From the NCBI GenBank assembly GCA_039105265.1, contig JAPFFF010000222.1:1-30413 (forward strand): a stretch of DNA of 30,413 nucleotides, in the 5' to 3' direction. The notes below the pieces were generated by a model. That model was not told the origin of the DNA. It saw only the letters and a program-made list of their open reading frames with translations, and did not search any database. Source of the DNA: Tritrichomonas musculus (lineage: Eukaryota; Parabasalia; Tritrichomonadida; Tritrichomonadidae). Position 1 is the first letter of the stretch; the number at the start of each line of letters is the position of its first letter. Shown here piece by piece: positions 1-13,140 of this stretch. The position numbers and the translations under genes are program-made.

Positions 1-2190
1 GCAGTTGAATCATCAGATTCAACGAGAACTGCAGTTGAATCATCAGATTCAACGAGAACTGCAGTTGAATCATCAGATTCAACGAGAACTGCAGTTGAAT
101 CATCAGATTCAACGAGAACTACAGTTGAATCATCAGATTCAACGAGAACTGCAGTTGAATCATCAGATGCAACGAGAACTGCAGTTGAATCATCAGATGC
201 AACGAGAACTACAGTTGAATCATCAGATTCAACGAGAACTGCAGTTGAATCATCAGATGCAACGAGAACTGCAGTTGAATCATCAGATTCAACGAGAACT
301 GCAGTTGAATCATCAGATGCAACGAGAACTGCAGTTGAATCATCAGATTCAACGAGAACTGCAGTTGAATCATCAGATGCAACGAGAACTGCAGTTGAAT
401 CATCAGATGCAACGACAACTGCAGTTGAATCATCAGATGCAACGAGAACTGCAGTTGAATCATCAGATGCAACGAGAACTGCAGTTGAATCATCAGATGC
501 AACGAGAACTGCAGTTGAATCATCAGATTCAACGAGAACTGCAGTTGAATCATCAGATGCAACGACAACTGCAGTTGAATCATCAGATGCAACGAGAACT
601 GCAGTTGAATCATCAGATGCAACGAGAACTGCAGTTGAATCATCAGATGCAACGAGAACTGCAGTTGAATCATCAGATGCAACGAGAACTGCAGTTGAAT
701 CATCAGATGCAACGAGAACTGCAGTTGAATAATAAGATGAAACAAGAACTGCAGTTGAATCATCAGATGCAACGAGAACTGCAGTTGAATCATCAGATGC
801 AACGAGAACTGCAGTTGAATCATCAGATTCAACGAGAACTGCAGTTGAATCATCAGATGCAACGAGAACTGCAGTTGAATCATCAGATGCAACGAGAACT
901 GCAGTTGAATCATCAGATGCAACGAGAACTACAGTTGAATCATCAGATTCAACGAGAACTGCAGTTGAACCATCAGATTCAACGAGAACTGCAGTTGAAT
1001 CATCAGATTCAACGAGAACTGCAGTTGAATCATCAGATTCAACGAGAACTGCAGTTGAATCATCAGATTCAACGAGAACTGCAGTTGAATCATCAGATTC
1101 AACGAGAACTGCAGTTGAATCATCAGATGCAACGAGAACTGCAGTTGAATCATCAGATGCAACGAGAACTGTAGTTTAATAATAAGATGAAACAAGAACT
1201 GCAGTTGAATCATCAGATGCAACGAGAACTGCAGTTTAATCATAAGATTCAACGAGAACTGAAGTTTAATAATAAGATGAAACAAGAACTGCAGTTGAAT
1301 CATCAGATGCAACGAGAACTGCAGTTGAATCATCAGATGCAACGAGAACTGCAGTTGAATCATCAGATGCAACGAGAACTGCAGTTTAATAATAAGATGA
1401 AACAAGAACTGCAGTTGAATCATCAGATGCAACGAGAACTGTAGTTTAATAATAAGATGAAACAAGAACTGCAGTTGAATCATCAGATTCAACGAGAACT
1501 GCAGTTGAATCATCAGATTCAACGAGAACTGCAGTTGAATCATCAGATGCAACGACAACTGCAGTTGAATCATCAGATGCAACGACAACTGCAGTTGAAT
1601 CATCAGATGCAACGAGAACTGCAGTTGAATCATCAGATGCAACGAGAACTGCAGTTGAATCATCAGATGCAACGAGAACTGCAGTTGAATCATCAGATGC
1701 AACGAGAACTGCAGTTGAATAATAAGATGAAACAAGAACTGCAGTTGAATCATCAGATGCAACGAGAACTGCAGTTGAATCATCAGATGCAACGAGAACT
1801 GCAGTTGAATCATCAGATGCAACGAGAACTGCAGTTGAATCATCAGATGCAACGAGAACTGCAGTTTAATAATAAGATGAAACAAGAACTGCAGTTGAAT
1901 CATCAGATGCAACGAGAACTGCAGTTGAATCATCAGATGCAACGAGAACTGCAGTTGAATCATCAGATTCAACGAGAACTGCAGTTGAATCATCAGATTC
2001 AACGAGAACTGCAGTTGAATCATCAGATGCAACGAGAACTGCAGTTGAATCATCAGATGCAACGAGAACTACAGTTGAATCATCAGATTCAACGAGAACT
2101 GCAGTTGAACCATCAGATTCAACGAGAACTGCAGTTGAATCATCAGATTCAACGAGAACTGCAGTTGAATCATCAGATTCAACGAGAACT

Positions 2191-5100
2191 GCAGTTGAAT
2201 CATCAGATTCAACGAGAACTGCAGTTGAACCATCAGATTCAACGAGAACTGCAGTTGAATCATCAGATGCAACGAGAACTGCAGTTGAATCATCAGATGC
2301 AACGAGAACTGTAGTTTAATAATAAGATGAAACAAGAACTGCAGTTGAATCATCAGATGCAACGAGAACTGCAGTTTAATCATAAGATTCAACGAGAACT
2401 GAAGTTTAATAATAAGATGAAACAAGAACTGCAGTTGAATCATCAGATGCAACGAGAACTGCAGTTGAATCATCAGATGCAACGAGAACTGCAGTTGAAT
2501 CATCAGATGCAACGAGAACTGCAGTTTAATAATAAGATGAAACAAGAACTGCAGTTGAATCATCAGATGCAACGAGAACTGTAGTTTAATAATAAGATGA
2601 AACAAGAACTGCAGTTGAATCATCAGATTCAACGAGAACTGCAGTTGAATCATCAGATTCAACGAGAACTGCAGTTGAATCATCAGATGCAACGACAACT
2701 GCAGTTGAATCATCAGATGCAACGACAACTGCAGTTGAATCATCAGATGCAACGAGAACTGCAGTTGAATCATCAGATGCAACGAGAACTGCAGTTGAAT
2801 CATCAGATGCAACGAGAACTGCAGTTGAATCATCAGATGCAACGAGAACTGCAGTTTAATAATAAGATGAAACAAGAACTGCAGTTGAATCATCAGATGC
2901 AACGAGAACTGCAGTTGAATCATCAGATGCAACGAGAACTGCAGTTGAATCATCAGATGCAACGAGAACTGCAGTTGAATCATCAGATTCAACGAGAACT
3001 GCAGTTTAATCATCAGATTCAACGAGAACTGCAGTTGAATCATCAGATGCAACGAGAACTTCAGTTGAATCATCAGATGCAACGAGAACTACAGTTGAAT
3101 CATCAGATTCAACGAGAACTGCAGTTGAACCATCAGATTCAACGAGAACTGCAGTTGAATCATCAGATTCAACGAGAACTGCAGTTGAATCATCAGATGC
3201 AACGAGAACTGCAGTTGAATCATCAGATGCAACGACAACTGCAGTTGAACCATCAGATTCAACGAGAACTGCAGTTGAATCATCAGATTCAACGAGAACT
3301 GCAGTTGAATCATCAGATGAAACGAGAACTGCAGTTGAATCATCAGATGCAACGAGAACTACAGTTGAATCATCAGATTCAACGAGAACTGCAGTTGAAC
3401 CATCAGATTCAACGAGAACTGCAGTTGAATCATCAGATTCAACGAGAACTGCAGTTGAATCATCAGATGCAACGAGAACTGCAGTTGAATCATCAGATTC
3501 AACGAGAACTGCAGTTGAACCATCAGATTCAACGAGAACTGCAGTTGAATCATCAGATGCAACGAGAACTGCAGTTGAATCATCAGATGCAACGAGAACT
3601 GCAGTTGAATCATCAGATTCAACGAGAACTGCAGTTGAATCATCAGATTCAACGAGAACTGCAGTTGAACCATCAGATTCAACGAGAACTGCAGTTGAAT
3701 CATCAGATTCAACGAGAACTGCAGTTGAATCATCAGATGCAACGAGAACTGCAGTTTAATAATAAGATGCAACAAGAACTGCAGTTGAATCATCAGATTC
3801 AACGAGAACTGCAGTTGAATCATCAGATGCAACGAGAACTGCAGTTGAATCATCAGATGCAGCGAGAACTGCAGTTTAATAATAAGATGAAACAAGAACT
3901 GCAGTTGAATCATCAGATGCAACGAGAACTGTAGTTTAATAATAAGATGAAACAAGAACTGCAGTTGAATCATCAGATTCAACGAGAACTGCAGTTGAAT
4001 CATCAGATTCAACGAGAACTGCAGTTGAATCATCAGATGCAACGAGAACTGCAGTTGAATCATCAGATGCAACGAGAACTGCAGTTGAATCATCAGATGC
4101 AACGAGAACTGCAGTTGAATCATCAGATGCAACGAGAACTGCAGTTGAATCATCAGATGAAACAAGAACTGCAGTTGAATCATCAGATGCAACGAGAACT
4201 GCAGTTGAATCATCAGATTCAACGAGAACTACAGTTGAATCATCAGATTCAACGAGAACTGCAGTTGAACCATCAGATTCAACGAGAACTGCAGTTGAAT
4301 CATCAGATGCAACGAGAACTACAGTTGAATCATCAGATTCAACGAGAACTGCAGTTGAACCATCAGATTCAACGAGAACTGCAGTTGAATCATCAGATTC
4401 AACGAGAACTACAGTTGAATCATCAGATTCAACGAGAACTGCAGTTGAATCATCAGATTCAACGAGAACTGCAGTTGAATCATCAGATTCAACGAGAACT
4501 ACAGTTGAATCATCAGATTCAACGAGAACTGCAGTTGAATCATCAGATGCAACGAGAACTGCAGTTGAATCATCAGATGCAACGAGAACTGCAGTTGAAT
4601 CATCAGATTCAACGAGAACTGCAGTTGAATCATCAGATGCAACGACAACTGCAGTTGAATCATCAGATTCAACGAGAACTGCAGTTGAATCATCAGATTC
4701 AACGAGAACTGCAGTTGAATCATCAAATGCAACGAGAACTGCCGTTTAATATTAAGATGCAACAAGAACTGCAGTTGAATCATCAGATGCAACGACAACT
4801 GCAGTTGAATCATCAGATTCAACGAGAACTGCAGTTGAATCATCAGATTCAACGAGAACTGCAGTTGAATCATCAGATTCAACGAGAACTGCAGTTGAAT
4901 CATCAGATGCAACGACAACTGCAGTTGAATCATCAGATTCAACGAGAACTGCAGTTGAATCATCAGATGCAACGACAACTGCAGTTGAATCATCAGATGC
5001 AACGAGAACTGCAGTTGAATCATCAGATGCAACGAGAACTGCAGTTGAATCATCAGATGCAACGAGAACTGCAGTTGAATCATCAGATGCAACGAGAACT

Positions 5101-8100
5101 GCAGTTGAATCATCAGATGCAACGAGAACTGCAGTTGAATCATCAGATGCAACGAGAACTGCAGTTGAATCATCAGATGCAACGAGAACTGCAGTTGAAT
5201 CATCAGATTCAACGAGAACTGCAGTTGAATCATCAGATGCAACGACAACTGCAGTTGAATCATCAGATGCAACGAGAACTGCAGTTGAATCATCAGATGC
5301 AACGAGAACTGCAGTTGAATCATCAGATGCAACGAGAACTGCAGTTGAATCATCAGATGCAACGAGAACTACAGTTGAATCATCAGATTCAACGAGAACT
5401 GCAGTTGAATCATCAGATTCAACGAGAACTGCAGTTGAATCATCAGATTCAACGAGAACTACAGTTGAATCATCAGATTCAACGAGAACTGCAGTTGAAT
5501 CATCAGATTCAACGAGAACTGCAGTTGAATCATCAGATTCAACGAGAACTACAGTTGAATCATCAGATTCAACGAGAACTGCAGTTGAATCATCAGATGC
5601 AACGAGAACTGCAGTTGAATCATCAGATTCAACGAGAACTGCAGTTGAATCATCAGATGCAACGACAACTGCAGTTGAATCATCAGATGCAACGACAACT
5701 GCAGTTGAATCATCAGATGCAACGACAACTGCAGTTGAATCATCAGATGCAACGAGAACTGCAGTTGAATCATCAGATGCAACGAGAACTGCAGTTGAAT
5801 CATCAGATGCAACGAGAACTGCAGTTGAATCATCAGATGCAACGAGAACTGCAGTTGAATCATCAGATGCAACGAGAACTGCAGTTGAATCATCAGATTC
5901 AACGAGAACTGCAGTTGAATCATCAGATGCAACGACAACTGCAGTTGAATCATCAGATGCAACGAGAACTGCAGTTGAATCATCAGATGCAACGAGAACT
6001 GCAGTTGAATCATCAGATGCAACGAGAACTGCAGTTGAATCATCAGATGCAACGAGAACTGCAGTTGAATCATCAGATGCAACGAGAACTGCAGTTTAAT
6101 AATCAGATGAAACAAGAACTGCAGTTGAATCATCAGATGCAACGAGAACTGCAGTTGAATCATCAGATGCAACGAGAACTGCAGTTGAATCATCAGATTC
6201 AACGAGAACTGCAGTTGAATCATCAGATTCAACGAGAACTGCAGTTGAATCATCAGATGCAACGAGAACTGCAGTTGAATCATCAGATGCAACGAGAACT
6301 ACAGTTGAATCATCAGATTCAACGAGAACTGCAGTTGAACCATCAGATTCAACGAGAACTGCAGTTGAATCATCAGATTCAACGAGAACTGCAGTTGAAT
6401 CATCAGATGCAACGAGAACTGCAGTTGAATCATCAGATTCAACGAGAACTGCAGTTTAATCATAAGATTCAACGAGAACTGAAGTTTAATAATAAGATGA
6501 AACAAGAACTGCAGTTGAATCATCAGATGCAACGAGAACTGCAGTTGAATCATCAGATGCAACGAGAACTGCAGTTGAATCATCAGATGCAACGAGAACT
6601 GCAGTTTAATAATAAGATGAAACAAGAACTGCAGTTGAATCATCAGATGCAACGAGAACTGTAGTTTAATAATAAGATGAAACAAGAACTGCAGTTGAAT
6701 CATCAGATTCAACGAGAACTGCAGTTGAATCATCAGATTCAACGAGAACTGCAGTTGAATCATCAGATGCAACGACAACTGCAGTTGAATCATCAGATGC
6801 AACGACAACTGCAGTTGAATCATCAGATGCAACGAGAACTGCAGTTGAATCATCAGATGCAACGAGAACTGCAGTTGAATCATCAGATGCAACGAGAACT
6901 GCAGTTGAATCATCAGATGCAACGAGAACTGCAGTTTAATAATAAGATGAAACAAGAACTGCAGTTGAATCATCAGATGCAACGAGAACTGCAGTTGAAT
7001 CATCAGATGCAACGAGAACTGCAGTTGAATCATCAGATGCAACGAGAACTGCAGTTGAATCATCAGATTCAACGAGAACTGCAGTTGAACCATCAGATTC
7101 AACGAGAACTGCAGTTGAATCATCAGATTCAACGAGAACTGCAGTTGAATCATCAGATGCAACGAGAACTGCAGTTGAATCATCAGATGCAACGACAACT
7201 GCAGTTGAACCATCAGATTCAACGAGAACTGCAGTTGAATCATCAGATGCAACGACAACTGCAGTTGAATCATCAGATGCAACGAGAACTGCAGTTGAAT
7301 CATCAGATGCAACGAGAACTGCAGTTGAATCATCAGATGCAACGAGAACTGCAGTTGAATCATCAGATGCAACGAGAACTACAGTTGAATCATCAGATTC
7401 AACGAGAACTGCAGTTGAACCATCAGATTCAACGAGAACTGCAGTTGAATCATCAGATTCAACGAGAACTACAGTTGAATCATCAGATTCAACGAGAACT
7501 GCAGTTGAATCATCAGATTCAACGAGAACTGCAGTTGAATCATCAGATTCAACGAGAACTACAGTTGAATCATCAGATTCAACGAGAACTGCAGTTGAAT
7601 CATCAGATGCAACGAGAACTGCAGTTGAATCATCAGATTCAACGAGAACTGCAGTTGAATCATCAGATGCAACGACAACTGCAGTTGAATCATCAGATGC
7701 AACGACAACTGCAGTTGAATCATCAGATGCAACGACAACTGCAGTTGAATCATCAGATGCAACGAGAACTGCAGTTGAATCATCAGATGCAACGAGAACT
7801 GCAGTTGAATCATCAGATGCAACGAGAACTGCAGTTGAATCATCAGATGCAACGAGAACTGCAGTTGAATCATCAGATGCAACGAGAACTGCAGTTGAAT
7901 CATCAGATTCAACGAGAACTGCAGTTGAATCATCAGATGCAACGACAACTGCAGTTGAATCATCAGATGCAACGAGAACTGCAGTTGAATCATCAGATGC
8001 AACGAGAACTGCAGTTGAATCATCAGATGCAACGAGAACTGCAGTTGAATCATCAGATGCAACGAGAACTGCAGTTGAATCATCAGATGCAACGAGAACT

Positions 8101-9690
8101 GCAGTTTAATAATAAGATGAAACAAGAACTGCAGTTGAATCATCAGATGCAACGAGAACTGCAGTTGAATCATCAGATGCAACGAGAACTGCAGTTGAAT
8201 CATCAGATTCAACGAGAACTGCAGTTGAATCATCAGATTCAACGAGAACTGCAGTTGAATCATCAGATGCAACGAGAACTGCAGTTGAATCATCAGATGC
8301 AACGAGAACTACAGTTGAATCATCAGATTCAACGAGAACTGCAGTTGAACCATCAGATTCAACGAGAACTGCAGTTGAATCATCAGATTCAACGAGAACT
8401 GCAGTTGAATCATCAGATGCAACGAGAACTGCAGTTGAATCATCAGATGCAACGAGAACTACAGTTGAATCATCAGATTCAACGAGAACTGCAGTTGAAC
8501 CATCAGATTCAACGAGAACTGCAGTTGAATCATCAGATTCAACGAGAACTGCAGTTGAATCATCAGATGCAACGAGAACTGCAGTTGAATCATCAGATTC
8601 AACGAGAACTGCAGTTGAACCATCAGATTCAACGAGAACTGCAGTTGAATCATCAGATGCAACGAGAACTGCAGTTGAATCATCAGATGCAACGAGAACT
8701 GTAGTTTAATAATAAGATGAAACAAGAACTGCAGTTGAATCATCAGATGCAACGAGAACTGCAGTTTAATCATAAGATTCAACGAGAACTGAAGTTTAAT
8801 AATAAGATGAAACAAGAACTGCAGTTGAATCATCAGATGCAACGAGAACTGCAGTTGAATCATCAGATGCAACGAGAACTGCAGTTGAATCATCAGATGC
8901 AACGAGAACTGCAGTTTAATAATAAGATGAAACAAGAACTGCAGTTGAATCATCAGATGCAACGAGAACTGTAGTTTAATAATAAGATGAAACAAGAACT
9001 GCAGTTGAATCATCAGATTCAACGAGAACTGCAGTTGAATCATCAGATTCAACGAGAACTGCAGTTGAATCATCAGATGCAACGACAACTGCAGTTGAAT
9101 CATCAGATGCAACGACAACTGCAGTTGAATCATCAGATGCAACGAGAACTGCAGTTGAATCATCAGATGCAACGAGAACTGCAGTTGAATCATCAGATGC
9201 AACGAGAACTGCAGTTGAATCATCAGATGCAACGAGAACTGCAGTTTAATAATAAGATGAAACAAGAACTGCAGTTGAATCATCAGATGCAACGAGAACT
9301 GCAGTTGAATCATCAGATGCAACGAGAACTGCAGTTGAATCATCAGATGCAACGAGAACTGCAGTTGAATCATCAGATTCAACGAGAACTGCAGTTTAAT
9401 CATCAGATTCAACGAGAACTGCAGTTGAATCATCAGATGCAACGAGAACTTCAGTTGAATCATCAGATGCAACGAGAACTACAGTTGAATCATCAGATTC
9501 AACGAGAACTGCAGTTGAACCATCAGATTCAACGAGAACTGCAGTTGAATCATCAGATTCAACGAGAACTGCAGTTGAATCATCAGATGCAACGAGAACT
9601 GCAGTTGAATCATCAGATGCAACGACAACTGCAGTTGAACCATCAGATTCAACGAGAACTGCAGTTGAATCATCAGATTCAACGAGAACT
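2191..9690 (+). repeat. Duplicated 1,110-bp segment (2191-3300 and 8581-9690)
   Basis: Unit-by-unit comparison of 2191-3300 with 8581-9690 (offset 6,390 bp, 37 units) shows no difference that I could find. The match includes rare markers: TTTAATCATCAGATTC at 3001 and 9391, and TCAGTTGAAT at 3061 and 9451. It ends abruptly on both sides: 2161 has GATTC where 8551 has GATGC, and 3301 has GATGAAAC where 9691 has GAACC. Identity over 37 units in an otherwise variable array implies recent copying. Confidence 0.88.
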
Positions 9691-12600
9691 GCAGTTGAAC
9701 CATCAGATTCAACGAGAACTGCAGTTGAATCATCAGATGCAACGAGAACTGCAGTTGAATCATCAGATGCAACGAGAACTACAGTTGAATCATCAGATTC
9801 AACGAGAACTGCAGTTGAACCATCAGATTCAACGAGAACTGCAGTTGAATCATCAGATTCAACGAGAACTGCAGTTGAATCATCAGATGCAACGAGAACT
9901 GCAGTTGAATCATCAGATTCAACGAGAACTGCAGTTGAACCATCAGATTCAACGAGAACTGCAGTTGAATCATCAGATGCAACGAGAACTGCAGTTGAAT
10001 CATCAGATGCAACGAGAACTGCAGTTGAATCATCAGATGCAACGAGAACTGCAGTTGAATCATCAGATTCAACGAGAACTGCAGTTGAACCATCAGATTC
10101 AACGAGAACTGCAGTTGAATCATCAGATGCAACGAGAACTGCAGTTGAATCATCAGATGCAACGAGAACTGCAGTTTAATAATAAGATGCAACAAGAACT
10201 GCAGTTGAATCATCAGATGCAACGAGAACTGCAGTTGAATCATCAGATGCAACGAGAACTGCAGTTGAATCATCAGATTCAACGAGAACTGCAGTTGAAT
10301 CATCAGATGAAACGAGAACTGCAGTTGAATCATCAGATTCAACGAGAACTGCAGTTGAATCATCAGATTCAACGAGAACTGCAGTTGAACCATCAGATGC
10401 AGCGAGAACTGCAGTTGAATCATCAGATTCAACGAGAACTGCAGTTGAATCATCAGATGCAACGACAACTGCAGTTGAATCATCAGATGCAACGACAACT
10501 GCAGTTGAATCATCAGATGCAACGACAACTGCAGTTGAATCATCAGATGCAACGAGAACTGCAGTTGAATCATCAGATGCAACGAGAACTGCAGTTGAAT
10601 CATCAGATGCAACGAGAACTGCAGTTGAATCATCAGATGCAACGAGAACTGCAGTTGAATCATCAGATGCAACGAGAACTGCAGTTGAATCATCAGATTC
10701 AACGAGAACTGCAGTTGAATCATCAGATGCAACGACAACTGCAGTTGAATCATCAGATGCAACGAGAACTGCAGTTGAATCATCAGATGCAACGAGAACT
10801 GCAGTTGAATCATCAGATGCAACGAGAACTGCAGTTGAATCATCAGATGCAACGAGAACTGCAGTTGAATCATCAGATGCAACGAGAACTGCAGTTTAAT
10901 AATAAGATGAAACAAGAACTGCAGTTGAATCATCAGATGCAACGAGAACTGCAGTTGAATCATCAGATGCAACGAGAACTGCAGTTGAATCATCAGATTC
11001 AACGAGAACTGCAGTTGAATCATCAGATTCAACGAGAACTGCAGTTGAATCATCAGATGCAACGAGAACTGCAGTTGAATCATCAGATGCAACGAGAACT
11101 ACAGTTGAATCATCAGATTCAACGAGAACTGCAGTTGAACCATCAGATTCAACGAGAACTGCAGTTGAATCATCAGATTCAACGAGAACTGCAGTTGAAT
11201 CATCAGATGCAACGAGAACTGCAGTTGAATCATCAGATTCAACGAGAACTGCAGTTGAACCATCAGATTCAACGAGAACTGCAGTTGAATCATCAGATGC
11301 AACGAGAACTGCAGTTGAATCATCAGATGCAACGAGAACTGTAGTTTAATAATAAGATGAAACAAGAACTTCAGTTGAATCATCAGATTCAACGAGAACT
11401 GCAGTTTAATCATAAGATTCAACGAGAACTGAAGTTTAATAATAAGATGAAACAAGAACTGCAGTTGAATCATCAGATGCAACGAGAACTGCAGTTGAAT
11501 CATCAGATGCAACGAGAACTGCAGTTGAATCATCAGATGCAACGAGAACTGCAGTTTAATAATAAGATGAAACAAGAACTGCAGTTGAATCATCAGATGC
11601 AACGAGAACTGTAGTTTAATAATAAGATGAAACAAGAACTGCAGTTGAATCATCAGATTCAACGAGAACTGCAGTTGAATCATCAGATTCAACGAGAACT
11701 GCAGTTGAATCATCAGATGCAACGACAACTGCAGTTGAATCATCAGATGCAACGAGAACTGCAGTTGAATCATCAGATGCAACGAGAACTGCAGTTGAAT
11801 CATCAGATGCAACGAGAACTGCAGTTGAATCATCAGATGCAACGAGAACTGCAGTTGAATCATCAGATGCAACGAGAACTGCAGTTTAATAATAAGATGA
11901 AACAAGAACTGCAGTTGAATCATCAGATGCAACGAGAACTGCAGTTGAATCATCAGATGCAACGAGAACTGCAGTTGAATCATCAGATGCAACGAGAACT
12001 GCAGTTGAATCATCAGATTCAACGAGAACTGCAGTTGAACCATCAGATTCAACGAGAACTGCAGTTGAATCATCAGATTCAACGAGAACTGCAGTTGAAT
12101 CATCAGATTCAACGAGAACTGCAGTTGAATCATCAGATGCAACGAGAACTGCCGTTTAATATTAAGATGCAACAAGAACTGCAGTTGAACCATCAGATTC
12201 AACGAGAACTGCAGTTGAATCATCAGATGCAACGACAACTACAGTTGAATCATCAGATGCAACGAGAACTGCAGTTGAATCATCAGATGCAACGAGAACT
12301 GCAGTTGAATCATCAGATGCAACGAGAACTGCAGTTGAATCATCAGATGCAACGAGAACTACAGTTGAATCATCAGATTCAACGAGAACTGCAGTTGAAC
12401 CATCAGATTCAACGAGAACTGCAGTTGAATCATCAGATTCAACGAGAACTACAGTTGAATCATCAGATTCAACGAGAACTGCAGTTGAATCATCAGATTC
12501 AACGAGAACTGCAGTTGAATCATCAGATTCAACGAGAACTACAGTTGAATCATCAGATTCAACGAGAACTGCAGTTGAATCATCAGATGCAACGAGAACT

Positions 12601-13140
12601 GCAGTTGAATCATCAGATTCAACGAGAACTGCAGTTGAATCATCAGATGCAACGACAACTGCAGTTGAATCATCAGATTCAACGACAACTGCAGTTGAAT
12701 CATCAGATGCAACGACAACTGCAGTTGAATCATCAGATGCAACGAGAACTGCAGTTGAATCATCAGATGCAACGAGAACTGCAGTTGAATCATCAGATGC
12801 AACGAGAACTGCAGTTGAATCATCAGATGCAACGAGAACTGCAGTTGAATCATCAGATGCAACGAGAACTGCAGTTGAATCATCAGATTCAACGAGAACT
12901 GCAGTTGAATCATCAGATTCAACGAGAACTGCAGTTGAATCATCAGATGCAACGAGAACTGCAGTTGAATCATCAGATGCAACGAGAACTGCAGTTGAAT
13001 CATCAGATGCAACGAGAACTGCAGTTGAATCATCAGATGCAACGAGAACTGCAGTTGAATCATCAGATGCAACGAGAACTGCAGTTGAATCATCAGATGC
13101 AACGAGAACTGCAGTTTAATAATAAGATGAAACAAGAACT
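5431..13140 (+). repeat. Higher-order repeat of about 1 kb, four copies
   Basis: Segment 5431-6420 matches 7441-8430 (offset 2,010 bp) with a single difference seen, AATCAGATGA at 6091 against AATAAGATGA at 8101. A third copy, 10411-11250, matches 5611-6450 at offset 4,800. A fourth lies around 12421-13140, with one extra unit and one GATTC for GATGC change at 12661. The signature is three successive CGACAACT units (5641, 7651, 10441, 12631), five GATGC units, one GATTC unit, then a TTTAAT unit. The copies share array phase. Confidence 0.88.

Noticed and set aside
3947-6664. Plus-strand reading frame of 905 codons repeating LQLNHQMQRE
   Set aside because: It is created by a 30-bp period free of stops in that frame. 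Equally long frames exist on the opposite strand, there is no unique start region, and the frame ends wherever a CTGTAG variant unit occurs.
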